Below are positions 1-7,240 of a DNA stretch of 20,104 nt, piece after piece; positions within the stretch are counted from its first letter, which is position 1; the number at the start of each line of letters is the position of its first letter. Both the position numbers and the translations under genes were made by a program. The notes beneath the pieces were generated by a model, which had not been told where the DNA came from, searched no databases, and worked only from the letters and a program-made list of their open reading frames with translations. Origin of the DNA: a virus; IMG/VR virus record IMGVR_UViG_3300031141_000058, positions 1 to 20,104 of that record; one strand, given 5' to 3'.

Positions 1-1
1 G

Positions 2-169
2 AAACAGGCAAGATGGCAGAAAAACAAAGCGGAGTGGAGTCGAATATTGGAACGCATTATTGAAGCCATAAAGAAATATATAGTTTCTAGTTTTACAGGA
101 AAGATCACCCTTCATTTGCACAAGGGCATTGTTAAGAAAGTAACCGAGGAGAAATCGATAGAGTTTTAA
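2..169 (+). CDS. C-terminal part of a small DUF2292-like protein (partial)
   Basis: An open frame enters from the left edge and stops at 167-169, giving 55 residues. The part from about ILERIIEAIKK to EEKSIEF has the shape of the DUF2292 (YezD-like) family: a short helix, then two beta-strands with a central K/G-rich turn and a charged end. Function is unknown in that family. No ATG lies in this frame, so the start is either outside the window or a TTG at 47. In the latter case the product would be about 40 residues, close to the usual size of the family. Two other frames also run in from the edge and stop at 61-63 and 69-71. One of these could be the end of the upstream gene (perhaps the portal), with overlap. 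The family assignment rests on pattern memory only. Confidence 0.5.
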   Translation, partial: KQARWQKNKAEWSRILERIIEAIKKYIVSSFTGKITLHLHKGIVKKVTEEKSIEF

Positions 170-219
170 GCAGTAGACATTTATTGAGCGAGTAACAAAT
201 TACGAGTCCAATCCAACGG

Positions 220-268
220 AAGCCTCGATGAGAACAACCCTAACGGGAATCTTGTCGGGGCTTTTTTT
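220..268 (+). terminator. Rho-independent terminator just upstream of the scaffold gene
   Basis: AAGCCTCG at 220-227 pairs with CGGGGCTT at 256-263 (one G-U pair), enclosing further pairing (ACAA/TTGT and CCC/GGG). A run of seven T (262-268) follows. This is a textbook intrinsic terminator for rightward transcription. Only 26 bases separate it from the scaffold ATG, and these carry the ribosome-binding site GAGGT (284-288). No promoter can fit between, so the hairpin sits inside the leader of the capsid genes if they are read from upstream. Confidence 0.8.
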
Positions 269-294
269 ATTAGATCAACCAACGAGGTAACAAC

Positions 295-1227
295 ATGGCA
301 GACAACCCAGAACAGGGAACTGGCGAAGAAGGAACAGTAGAAGAGGCATCACAGGCGATCCTTGATGCCGAGGATACAGAAGAAGAAGGCTATGAGTCCC
401 AGCGACCTGAGACATCAGATAGCCAAGCAGACAAAGAACAAGAAGGTGTAGATGCGGAAGACGAAGACGAAGATGAATCGGAGCCTCAACTATACACCGT
501 CAAAGTAGACGGCAAGGAAGTAGAGATAACTCTTGACGAACTCCAGTCTGGATACCTGAAGCATTCAGATTATTCAAAGAAGACGGAAGAACTTGCAGGG
601 CAACGCAAATCGATGCTTCAACAGGCGCAAGCGGTCCAGCAAGAACGCAACCAGTATGCTCAAGCTCTTGGACAGATGCAGTCCGAGGCTGGCAAGCAGT
701 TGGACGAGTACAAACAAATCGACTGGAACCAGCTTAGGGAAGAAGACCCGATGCTTTTCATGCAACGCCGTGACGAACAGCGCGAACTGGAAAAGAGTAT
801 CGAGGATTCACAACGACAACAGCATCACATTGCGGCCCAATCTCAACAGTACCAGACCCACAAGTTTAATGCAGATGTGGAGACTGGTCGGGATCACCTC
901 TTATCTATCATGCCGGACTGGGATGACAAGGTGAGTAAGTCGGTCCGTGACTTTGGACTTAACGAAGGTTTTAGCAGTAACGAACTTTCAGGCATTACCG
1001 ATCACAGGTCAATGGCGGTGCTAAGGAAAGCGATGATGTATGACGCAATCCAAAAAGCACAACCAGCGAAGAAACGTGTTCGGGCCGCTACTCCACAATA
1101 TGTGAAGCCGGGTCTTTCTAAGAGCAAGGGCGATGTCAGCGCGAAGAAACGCTCTGATAAAACCAAACAATTACGCAAGTCGGGAGCGGTAGATGATGCC
1201 GCGTCCATGATTTACGATATGCTTTAA
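295..1227 (+). CDS. Capsid scaffolding protein
   Basis: The 310-residue product is very acidic in its first 65 residues (runs of E and D), then has a short ordered segment near residues 67-95 (YTVKVDGKEVEITLDELQSG, followed by a YLKHSDYSKKTEEL-type stretch). This segment recurs in podovirus and siphovirus scaffolding proteins. A long Q/E/K-rich helical, probably coiled-coil, region covers about residues 95-190, and the C-terminal third is basic (residues 255-300). An acidic start, a coiled-coil middle and a basic capsid-binding end are typical of scaffolds. It would assemble inside the prohead and leave before or during DNA packaging. It lies directly before the major capsid gene (12 bases between), as scaffolds usually do. 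The start is supported by GAGGT at 284-288. No protease motif is seen. Confidence 0.85.
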   Translation: MADNPEQGTGEEGTVEEASQAILDAEDTEEEGYESQRPETSDSQADKEQEGVDAEDEDEDESEPQLYTVKVDGKEVEITLDELQSGYLKHSDYSKKTEELAGQRKSMLQQAQAVQQERNQYAQALGQMQSEAGKQLDEYKQIDWNQLREEDPMLFMQRRDEQRELEKSIEDSQRQQHHIAAQSQQYQTHKFNADVETGRDHLLSIMPDWDDKVSKSVRDFGLNEGFSSNELSGITDHRSMAVLRKAMMYDAIQKAQPAKKRVRAATPQYVKPGLSKSKGDVSAKKRSDKTKQLRKSGAVDDAASMIYDML

Positions 1228-1239
1228 AGGAAATTCAAA

Positions 1240-2196
1240 ATGGCACAACCAGCAAATAGTTACGACTCATATGATTTAAATGGGGCAAGAGAAGGTCTTA
1301 CCAACATTATCGAGAACATCAGTCCCACCGATGTTCCTTTCCAGAGCAATATTGGTCGCGCAAAAGCTACCAGTATTCTGCATGAGTTCCAGACTGACTC
1401 ACTTTCAGCCGCCGCATCTAATGCAGTGATTGAAGGCGATGACTCAGCCGCTGAAGCGCAGGTTGCAACCGCTCGACTCAGTAACCGCACACAGATTTCT
1501 AAGAAGGTTGTGTTGGTAACTGGAACAGCTAACGCTACGGTTAAAGCCGGACGCGGAAAAAACGAGTTAAGTTTCATGTTAGCCAAGGCAGGAAAAGAAT
1601 TGAAGCGAGACATGGAAGTTGATCTTTGTGGCAAGAATCCACTGGTAGCGGGTAACGCAACAACTGCCCGAAAACTTCGTGGCTTCGAGTCTTGGGTATC
1701 AACCAACACTTCTTACGGAACCAATGGCGCAACTAACGCTTCCACGGGGGTAGTCACCGATGGGACTCAGCGAGCTTTTACAGAAGCTATGTTGAAGACT
1801 GCATTGCAGAAATGTTTCACCGAGGGTGGTGATCCTGATTGTGTGATGGTCGGACCGTTTAATAAGCAGAAAGTTTCGGGCTTCGGCGGGATCGCAACTC
1901 TTTACCGTGACACTGCGGGTTCTAAAGGTAGCGCAAACGCATCGATTCTCGGAGCGGCTGATCTCTATATTTCGGATTGGGGCGAAGTGAAAATTGTTCC
2001 TAACCGTTTCCAGCGAGATCGTACTGCAATGATTATCGAAAAAGACAAGTGGGCCGTTGCATATCTCCGACCTTTCCGCCAAGAGAAATTGGCGAAGACG
2101 GGCGATAGCGATAAGGTTCATATGTTAGTTGAGTACACTTTGGAAGCACGACAAGAAGCATCTTCGGGAAAAGTTGCTGACCTGACAACTGCATAG
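1240..2196 (+). CDS. Major capsid protein, SU10/DUF5309 type
   Basis: The 318-residue product begins MAQPANSYDSYDLNGAREGL and continues with ENISPTDVPFQSNIGRAKA. This N-terminus is characteristic of the DUF5309/SU10-type major head proteins, which have the HK97 fold. Length and the position right after the scaffold both fit. The middle carries the usual features: the conserved IEGDDSAAEAQ region, a long spine-helix candidate at about residues 105-130 (ELSFMLAKAGKELKRDMEVD), and a C-terminal beta-rich P-domain-like part with KIVPNRFQRDRTAMI. Hundreds of copies would form the shell. An AAGG ribosome-binding site precedes the ATG by about 9 bases. A hairpin follows the gene (2251-2278), which would fit partial termination after a highly expressed gene. 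The exact family is from memory. Confidence 0.9.
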   Translation: MAQPANSYDSYDLNGAREGLTNIIENISPTDVPFQSNIGRAKATSILHEFQTDSLSAAASNAVIEGDDSAAEAQVATARLSNRTQISKKVVLVTGTANATVKAGRGKNELSFMLAKAGKELKRDMEVDLCGKNPLVAGNATTARKLRGFESWVSTNTSYGTNGATNASTGVVTDGTQRAFTEAMLKTALQKCFTEGGDPDCVMVGPFNKQKVSGFGGIATLYRDTAGSKGSANASILGAADLYISDWGEVKIVPNRFQRDRTAMIIEKDKWAVAYLRPFRQEKLAKTGDSDKVHMLVEYTLEARQEASSGKVADLTTA

Positions 2197-2250
2197 GGGT
2201 TCCTCCAGAGTGGTAGGGCGAATAGGCTCTGCTTCTCACTCCTGCGCTTT

Positions 2251-2278
2251 GGCGGTTGTGCGTGGTATTACAACCGCC
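2251..2278 (+). terminator. Hairpin after the capsid gene, weak terminator or mRNA stabiliser
   Basis: GGCGGTTGT (2251-2259) and ACAACCGCC (2270-2278) form a perfect 9-bp stem with a 10-base loop. The downstream bases (GCCTATTTATTTAT) are A/T-rich but lack a true T run. It may cause partial termination after the capsid gene or protect its mRNA 3' end. The rest of the 107-base gap (2197-2303) holds only the ribosome-binding site of the next gene. Confidence 0.5.
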
Positions 2279-2303
2279 GCCTATTTATTTATAAGAGGGT
2301 GAC

Positions 2304-2621
2304 ATGGAAGAGAACGAAATACTACCGCCATCAGTTAAGCAGACAGCGCATTGGGATAATATTGACAACAAACTCATCATCGAAAGCACTCAAGATATTG
2401 CCCCGATTATGGAAGCCAATAAGTATGAGCGCAACGAGTTTGACGTTACCCGTAACTCCGACATGAAGTACAAGGAATGTTGGAACAAGGTTGCGACAAT
2501 ACCCAACATCGTTATCGATAAGCTAATGCGGGACGGGACTTGGCACGACAAAAAAAGGATGAAGTTGTGGCTGAATGACCCCGACAACAAACCATATCGT
2601 ACAGGCGGAGGTTGGCTCTAA
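2304..2621 (+). CDS. Conserved small head-region protein
   Basis: A 105-residue soluble protein. The central stretch KLIIESTQDIAPIMEANKYERNE and the later IPNIVIDKLMRDGTW followed by KLWLNDPDNKPYRTGGG form a pattern I recognise from many podoviruses and T7-like marine phages, where the gene follows the major capsid gene. No enzymatic motif is visible, and its role (head completion, decoration or assembly) is not established. The next gene begins one base after its stop, and that gene's ribosome-binding site GGAGG (2607-2611) lies inside this gene's last codons. The two are therefore probably translationally coupled. GGGTG precedes the chosen ATG. Confidence 0.75.
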   Translation: MEENEILPPSVKQTAHWDNIDNKLIIESTQDIAPIMEANKYERNEFDVTRNSDMKYKECWNKVATIPNIVIDKLMRDGTWHDKKRMKLWLNDPDNKPYRTGGGWL

Positions 2622-3245
2622 ATGATTACTAATTACGCAGAATTGCAGACGGCAGTTGGTAGTTGGTCAAAACGCACAGACCTCGATGCCCTCATCCCTG
2701 ACTTCATTCGTTTGTCGGAATTGAGAGTGAACAGGAATCTGCGTATCAGGAAAATGGAAACTCGACAGCAGACCGCAACTGTGGCAGGTCAATCATATTA
2801 TGGGTTGCCGACAAACTACGTTCAAATGCGGTCCTTCAAGTTGAATACTTCGCCACTTACGGACTTGGATTATTTGACCCCGGAACGGATGGACACTGTA
2901 TGGGCTGGCAGCCAGCAAGGGATGCCGAAAGCCTACACAATTGTAGGTGACGAATTACGGTTAGGTCCGACACCTGACTCCGCGTACACGATGGAAATGC
3001 TTTTCTGGCAAAAGCCAGCAAGCCTCACCGACTCTGCGACAACAAACTTTATGCTGACCGAGAACCCTGACGCTTTACTTTACGGGGCGTTGATAGAACT
3101 TTGCAGTTACAGTGAAAACGACAAAGGGGTTCTGAAGTGGACCCAATTATTTAATGAGTCGATTAACGCGGTGCAGACTGGTGACGATAGGGACAGGGCT
3201 TCAGGCGGTGCGTTGCAGGTTAGAGCCGACCAATATGTTGTTTAA
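2622..3245 (+). CDS. Head-tail adaptor protein
   Basis: The 207-residue product begins with a helix (NYAELQTAVGSWSKR), then a second helix with FIRLSELRVNRNLRIRKME. A beta-rich insert contains YYGLPTNYVQMRSFKLN and IVGDELRLGPTP, and long C-terminal helices include NPDALLYGALIELCSY. This is the arrangement of podovirus head-tail adaptors (T7 gp11 / P22 gp4 type, and the SU10 adaptor family). These form a dodecameric ring under the portal and connect to the nozzle. Position between capsid and tail genes agrees. GGAGG at 2607-2611 serves the ATG. The assignment is by pattern, with good length agreement. Confidence 0.75.
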   Translation: MITNYAELQTAVGSWSKRTDLDALIPDFIRLSELRVNRNLRIRKMETRQQTATVAGQSYYGLPTNYVQMRSFKLNTSPLTDLDYLTPERMDTVWAGSQQGMPKAYTIVGDELRLGPTPDSAYTMEMLFWQKPASLTDSATTNFMLTENPDALLYGALIELCSYSENDKGVLKWTQLFNESINAVQTGDDRDRASGGALQVRADQYVV

Positions 3246-3369
3246 GTTATGAAGGATTTATTGCTCTCGATTATATCGATACCCGTTAAAAAGAAAACAA
3301 GGTTGAGCCAGTGCGGAACAATTAGTTTTGTGTATCCACCTCAGCATACTCGAAAAAGGAAAAATAAAA

Positions 3370-3462
3370 ATGACTGTTTGGACAGAGGAAAGCGAAGAGA
3401 CAACGACATGGACCGAGGACAATGAAGAGACAACTAATTGGAATGAACAAGCGGAGAATTAA
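3370..3462 (+). CDS. 30-residue W-T-E repeat mini-protein
   Basis: ATG at 3370 is preceded by AGGA with suitable spacing, and the stop at 3460-3462 is three bases before the fibre start. The product, MTVWTEESEETTTW..., is built of a ten-residue unit: W-T/N-E-x-x-E-E-T-T-x repeated twice, with a third partial copy. It is strongly acidic with three evenly spaced tryptophans. Short W-T-E repeat proteins like this occur next to tail genes in other marine phages as far as I recall, without a known role. The 220-base gap it lies in (3246-3465) shows nothing else convincing. Confidence 0.6.
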   Translation: MTVWTEESEETTTWTEDNEETTNWNEQAEN

Positions 3463-3465
3463 ATT

Positions 3466-4587
3466 ATGGGCTTAGAAACTTCCACATATATAGATGGTCT
3501 GGTAATCACAAACCCGACAGCGACTGATGTAATGAGCAAAGGTGATGACCACCTCCGTTTGCTAAAGACTACAATTAAATCGAGTTTCCCTGATGTCGAT
3601 GAAGCGGTTGTGACAATCCACAACGGCACAAATGCCCCGGCTAGTAAGCAGACAGGGACAGTCTGGAGGGATACGACAAATTCACTGTGGAAATTCTGGA
3701 ACGGTTCCGCGTGGGTAGTTCTCGCTTTAGCCTTCAATGACACCAACGGTGATATCACAATCACGCCGACAGGGACGGGAGAAATCATTCTTGACGGACA
3801 GAAATTCCCAAAAGCAGACGGGGCTAACACGAATTATCTTACAACAAACGGCGCGGGGCAATTAGCGTGGACGGCGAACAGCGTACTAACATCAGAGTCT
3901 AACGCCTCAAATTCAGCCACGGCTTCTGCTAGTTCAGCCACGGCTTCTGCAACCTCCGCCACGGCTTCGGCTTCAAGTGCTACTTCGGCCCAGTCTGCAC
4001 AGACTTCATGCGAGGCTGTGCTTGATACCTTTGATGATAAATTCCTTGGTAGCAAAAATTCTGTACCAAGCGTTGACAACGATTCCAACACATTGACTGA
4101 TGGCGCACTTTATTTTTTGACCACTACGAATAGAATGTTTGTCTACGATTTAGCGACCACGACTTGGCTTCAACTTTCGCCGTCTGCTTCGGACCAAGCG
4201 AATATAAATATTGTTGCGGGTGATGTAGTTTTTACGGAGGACTTAGGTTCTATTGCGGATACGCCCACAACTTCAAACGGCAGTGGGCATATCGCAACGG
4301 TTGCCAACGCGATTGCAGATGTTAATCGTTACGCAACTGAGTACACGATTGCGTCTTCTGCCCCCGGATCTCCGTCAGAAGGGGATTTGTGGTACGACAG
4401 CGCAAATAATTCACTAAATTATCATACGGGTTCTGCCTTCTTGCCAATTGTTCCGGGGGTAGCGTATTTAGAAACGGACACTTCGCCGCAGTTAGCAGGG
4501 ACGTTAGACGGGCAGGATAATAACTTTACAAATTGCGGCACGGTCAGTGGTGCGAACTTACAAATGGATTTCGGGAGTATTGTCTAA
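3466..4587 (+). CDS. Tail fibre protein with Ser/Ala coiled-coil repeat
   Basis: The 373-residue product begins with a segment common at the N-terminus of phage tail fibres: YIDGLVITNPTATDVMSKGD followed by DHLRLLKTTIKSSFPDVDEA (about residues 8-45). This usually anchors the fibre to the virion. A beta-rich region with WRDTTNSLWKFWNGSAW follows. Residues about 145-180 are a seven-residue Ser/Ala/Thr repeat resembling the triple-helical rod of T7-type fibres. A second globular part contains SSAPGSPSEGDLWYDSANN, a motif frequent in marine phage fibres. The stop overlaps the ATG of the next fibre protein (TAATG). The C-terminus has no obvious receptor domain, so binding may be delegated to the two following proteins. 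Confidence 0.8.
   Translation: MGLETSTYIDGLVITNPTATDVMSKGDDHLRLLKTTIKSSFPDVDEAVVTIHNGTNAPASKQTGTVWRDTTNSLWKFWNGSAWVVLALAFNDTNGDITITPTGTGEIILDGQKFPKADGANTNYLTTNGAGQLAWTANSVLTSESNASNSATASASSATASATSATASASSATSAQSAQTSCEAVLDTFDDKFLGSKNSVPSVDNDSNTLTDGALYFLTTTNRMFVYDLATTTWLQLSPSASDQANINIVAGDVVFTEDLGSIADTPTTSNGSGHIATVANAIADVNRYATEYTIASSAPGSPSEGDLWYDSANNSLNYHTGSAFLPIVPGVAYLETDTSPQLAGTLDGQDNNFTNCGTVSGANLQMDFGSIV
3913..3971 (+). repeat. 21-base tandem repeat in the fibre gene
   Basis: TCAGCCACGGCTTCTGC occurs at 3913-3929 and again at 3934-3950, with a two-substitution copy (TCCGCCACGGCTTCGGC) at 3955-3971. The period is 21 bases, i.e. one protein heptad (SATASAS-like). It encodes the rod of the fibre and could change length by recombination. 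Confidence 0.8.
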
Positions 4588-5330
4588 TGGCTAAAAAATT
4601 ACAGCTTCGTGGGGGAACAACATCACAACATACTTCCTTCACGGGTGCGCTCAGAGAAGTAACAGTGGACACAGATAAAAATGTTGTGGTTGTACATAAC
4701 GGTTCGACAGCGGGTGGTTTCCCCGCCGCGACTGGGGATTTGCTGGCTTCCAATAATCTCTCGGAAGTAACAGCGGCAACTGCTTTTACAACTATCAAGC
4801 AAGCCGCAACTGCAACTGCAACTGGAGTTGTGGAGTTGGCAACAGACGCGGAAACTTCGACAGGCACTGACACTGGTAGGGCTGTTACCCCGGCAGGGTT
4901 AGCTTCTCTGATTGGCTCAGATATTCAAGCCTATAACTCTACATATGTGGTCGATGCCGATATTGGCAGTAGTGTTCAGGCTTACGATGCTGATACCTTG
5001 AAAGCAGATACTGCTGACACCCTGACTGCTGGGTATGCTTGCACTGTACATGATGCCGGGACTAAAGCATCAGGCACTTATACACCTGATGAAGCTGATG
5101 GGAATATGCAGAAATTCATAAATGGCGGGGCGCATACTCTTGCTCCTCCTGCTAATGATTGTACTTTAGTGCTTCAACAAACAAATAATGCAAGTGCGGG
5201 TACTATAACAACATCTGGGTTCACGCTAGTAGATGGAGACTCCCTCACTAGCACAAATGGACACGATTTCTTCCTTTATATTACGAATAGCGACAGCTTC
5301 TCATCTCTAACTGTGAAGGCACTACAATGA
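4587..5330 (+). CDS. Tail fibre / adhesin with Mtd-like N-terminal domain
   Basis: The start chosen is ATG 4587, overlapping the upstream stop and served by GGGAG at 4574-4578. The frame is open further upstream, but only inside the previous gene. The product (about 247 residues) begins MAKKLQLRGGTTSQHTSFTG and then reads LREVTVDTDKNVVVVHNGST. This matches the N-terminal domain of the Bordetella phage major tropism determinant (Mtd_N), a small beta-fold used to attach adhesins to phage tails. Next is a fibre repeat, GVVELATDAETSTGTDTGRA followed by VTPAGLAS. The C-terminal part (TYTPDEADGNMQKFINGG onward) looks like a small beta-rich receptor-binding or trimerisation domain. There is no C-type lectin end and no diversity-generating reverse transcriptase in the window. 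Confidence 0.75.
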   Translation: MAKKLQLRGGTTSQHTSFTGALREVTVDTDKNVVVVHNGSTAGGFPAATGDLLASNNLSEVTAATAFTTIKQAATATATGVVELATDAETSTGTDTGRAVTPAGLASLIGSDIQAYNSTYVVDADIGSSVQAYDADTLKADTADTLTAGYACTVHDAGTKASGTYTPDEADGNMQKFINGGAHTLAPPANDCTLVLQQTNNASAGTITTSGFTLVDGDSLTSTNGHDFFLYITNSDSFSSLTVKALQ

Positions 5331-6133
5331 TATTACCTATCGTGCATGGGCAGGTTCTTGCTGGCGGTGACATAACAACCAGTGAGGGCGGGGCAATTGT
5401 TGAGGCGGGTGGTTACCGTACACATACCTTTACCTCATCAGGTACGTTCACAGCTAGCGGAAATGGCGTTGCTGATTATCTTGTTGTGGCGGGCGGCGGC
5501 GGGGGCGCGGGCCGATATATGGGCGGCGGCGGGGGCGCGGGGGGCTATCAAGCAATCAGTGGCGGTTCGGTGTCGTCAGGTGCAAATGTTATAACCGTTG
5601 GAGGCCTCGGTGCAGGTGGGGCAGCATATAATCTTGGGGGGAGTGGCTACCCTAGTAGCGCATTTGGAACTACATCGCTAGGCGGTGGTGGGGGCGGAAA
5701 TTCCTATGGTACTGGACTTGTTGGTGGTTCGGGGGGTGGCAATTCCGGCTATAACAATAGTGCTACATATGGTGCTGGAACGGCAGGTCAGGGTAATCGA
5801 GGGGGAGGTGGGGCGTTATACGGCTCAGGCGGCGGCGGGGGGTCAAACACAGCGGGCGGTCATGGAACAACTGCAAATGGCGGTGTTGGTGGGAATGGAA
5901 CAGCTTGGGTTAATGGCACTCTATATAGTGCCGGCGGCGGAGGGGCGGCATATCAAGGGAGTGCGGGGGCTGGCGGAAGCGGCATCGGTGGAAATGGCGC
6001 GCCATACACTGGTTCTCCTACTACGGGTGATACGAATACTGGCTCAGGCGGGGGCGGGGCCAACGGATACGGCTCTGCCACAGCTGGTGCATCAGGTGGG
6101 ACGGGTATTGTAATTATCAGGTATGCAGTTTAA
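5327..6133 (+). CDS. Glycine-rich tail-tip adhesin
   Basis: The 268-residue product overlaps the previous gene by ATGA. After a short N-terminal part (residues 1-30) it has the typical entry of the glycine-rich phage domain, YRTHTFTSSGTFTASG then VADYLVVAGGGGGAG. About 200 residues of Gly runs interspersed with Tyr/Asn/Ser/Thr/Ala follow. It closes with the strand GTGIVIIRYAV, the usual end of this domain. In known phages such domains form polyglycine-helix sandwiches at fibre tips and bind receptors, with loop residues setting specificity. The coding DNA is far richer in G/C than its neighbours because of the GGN codons. Location as third in a row of fibre genes fits a receptor-binding role. 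Confidence 0.8.
   Translation: MILPIVHGQVLAGGDITTSEGGAIVEAGGYRTHTFTSSGTFTASGNGVADYLVVAGGGGGAGRYMGGGGGAGGYQAISGGSVSSGANVITVGGLGAGGAAYNLGGSGYPSSAFGTTSLGGGGGGNSYGTGLVGGSGGGNSGYNNSATYGAGTAGQGNRGGGGALYGSGGGGGSNTAGGHGTTANGGVGGNGTAWVNGTLYSAGGGGAAYQGSAGAGGSGIGGNGAPYTGSPTTGDTNTGSGGGGANGYGSATAGASGGTGIVIIRYAV
5491..5541 (+). repeat. Exact 21-base direct repeat, 30-base period, in the glycine-rich adhesin
   Basis: The G/C-only stretch at 5491-5511 is repeated exactly at 5521-5541, nine bases apart. It encodes a duplicated Gly-rich turn. Such a repeat can shorten or lengthen the adhesin by slippage in steps of ten residues. Confidence 0.7.
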
Positions 6134-6149
6134 AACAAGGGGATGAGAG

Positions 6150-6470
6150 ATGGGTTACTTTGCAGAGATTAATTCAGACAGTATCGTACAGCGAGTAATA
6201 GTGGCAGATCAGGCTTTTATAGATAGCGGTGTAGTTGGCGAAAGTTCTAGCTGGGTAGAAACGAGTGAGGACAGCAACTTACGCAAGAACTACGCTGGGA
6301 TTGGTTATACATATGACACAGCTAGAGATGCGTTTATCGCTCCCCAGCCTTTCCCTAGTTGGGCATTTTCCGAAGAGACCTGCCAGTGGGTTTGCCCAGT
6401 AGCTCACCCAGCAGACGGTAAAGGGCCATATATGTGGGATGATGATGTGTCGAACTGGGTAAAGATTTAG
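6150..6470 (+). CDS. Conserved 106-residue marine phage protein
   Basis: A small soluble protein beginning MGYFAEINSDSIVQRVIVAD, with the conserved centre LRKNYAGIGYTYDTARDAF, then APQPFPSW and an ETCQWVCPV segment. I recognise this pattern from many cyanophages and pelagic phages, where it sits among tail-fibre genes. Its role is not established; a structural or fibre-accessory role is inferred from place only. GGGG lies about 8 bases before the ATG. The sulfotransferase start follows one base after its stop, so the two are likely read together. Confidence 0.75.
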   Translation: MGYFAEINSDSIVQRVIVADQAFIDSGVVGESSSWVETSEDSNLRKNYAGIGYTYDTARDAFIAPQPFPSWAFSEETCQWVCPVAHPADGKGPYMWDDDVSNWVKI

Positions 6471-6471
6471 C

Positions 6472-7236
6472 ATGGATAACTCTGCTCTTCTTTCAGGTTT
6501 GCCCAGAAGCGGGATCACGTTATTAGCTTCTATGTTAAATAAAGATGACAATATTTATGTCACAACCTCATCACCCTTTGTAGAAATCCTATGGCGCAAC
6601 TTTACTTTATGGGATGACCCCAGTTACAGCGGTGATTGTGACACAGAAAATATACGGCAAGCGAAGTTACCGTTCCTGCGAGGGCTGACAGAGGCATACT
6701 TTACTCAACTTACAGATAAACCAATTGTAATTGACAAACGCAGATCATGGCAGTCTGCTTACAACATCGAAATGTACCGAGATGTTTATGGGAATTTTCC
6801 TAAGATCATATGTCCCGTAAGAAGCGTGACTGAAATTATCACATCGTACAAAGTACTGTACAAAGCTAACGGAACAGAATGGAACTATGAACGCCTGAAA
6901 TCAAATATGTTTGAGAGTAGTTATTCTGACTTTGCCACGGGTTATGAAAAATACCCTGAGTGTTTTTTACTTGTTGAATACGATGATTTAGTAGACAAAC
7001 CCCATGAGACCTTATCGGGTGTATACGATTTTATCGGGGCTGATATGCCTGAACAGAATTTCGATTTAGTTGAGGCTTCAGAGGATGAGGGGAATCATGG
7101 CATACATGGCTTACATACTTTGAGAACTACGCTATCTAAAGATACTGCGATCCCGCAGGAAGTTTTGACTGAAGAAGAGTTTGAAAAGTTTTCCACTTGG
7201 GATTTTTGGAGGACACCACTAACTGGATTGGATTAA
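6472..7236 (+). CDS. PAPS-dependent sulfotransferase family protein
   Basis: The 254-residue product opens with SGLPRSGITLLASML (residues 8-22). This is the 5'-phosphosulfate-binding loop of the sulfotransferase superfamily (GLPRSGTTLL type). A second expected element, IICPVRSVTEIITSY (residues 112-126), offers Arg117 and Ser125 as the 3'-phosphate-binding pair. VIDKRRSW (86-93) resembles the VDK-W element of bacterial members, and VEYDDLVDKPHETL near the C-terminal third is the usual YE-DL--P segment. Length is normal for a complete enzyme. It would transfer sulfate from PAPS to a hydroxyl or amino group; the acceptor cannot be read from sequence. Its place directly after the adhesins suggests action on a cell-surface glycan or on a virion protein. 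That is inference. Confidence 0.8.
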   Translation: MDNSALLSGLPRSGITLLASMLNKDDNIYVTTSSPFVEILWRNFTLWDDPSYSGDCDTENIRQAKLPFLRGLTEAYFTQLTDKPIVIDKRRSWQSAYNIEMYRDVYGNFPKIICPVRSVTEIITSYKVLYKANGTEWNYERLKSNMFESSYSDFATGYEKYPECFLLVEYDDLVDKPHETLSGVYDFIGADMPEQNFDLVEASEDEGNHGIHGLHTLRTTLSKDTAIPQEVLTEEEFEKFSTWDFWRTPLTGLD

Positions 7237-7240
7237 CATA

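Noticed and set aside
1260-2239. Long minus-strand open frames opposite the capsid gene
   Set aside because: They run antisense to a clearly recognised capsid gene, lack good starts and overlap each other, so they are codon-bias shadows.
3249-3425. 58-codon open frame beginning MKDLLLSIISIP
   Set aside because: No ribosome-binding site. It overlaps the better-supported W-T-E mini-gene in another frame, and its second half is the low-complexity shadow of that repeat.
4587-5330. Diversity-generating retroelement suggested by the Mtd_N domain
   Set aside because: No variable-repeat lectin end, no template repeat and no reverse transcriptase gene are visible in the window.
5425-5445. Second hammerhead core on the minus strand (CTGATGAGGT)
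   Set aside because: The CUGAUGA box is present, but no GAA with a closing stem II and no cleavage triplet lie at workable distances. Other CTGATG occurrences fail likewise.
5382-6113. Plus-strand frames of 70 and 142 codons within the adhesin gene
   Set aside because: Out-of-frame reading of GGN-rich codons. The frame in use is the one with the glycine-rich domain and its typical ends.
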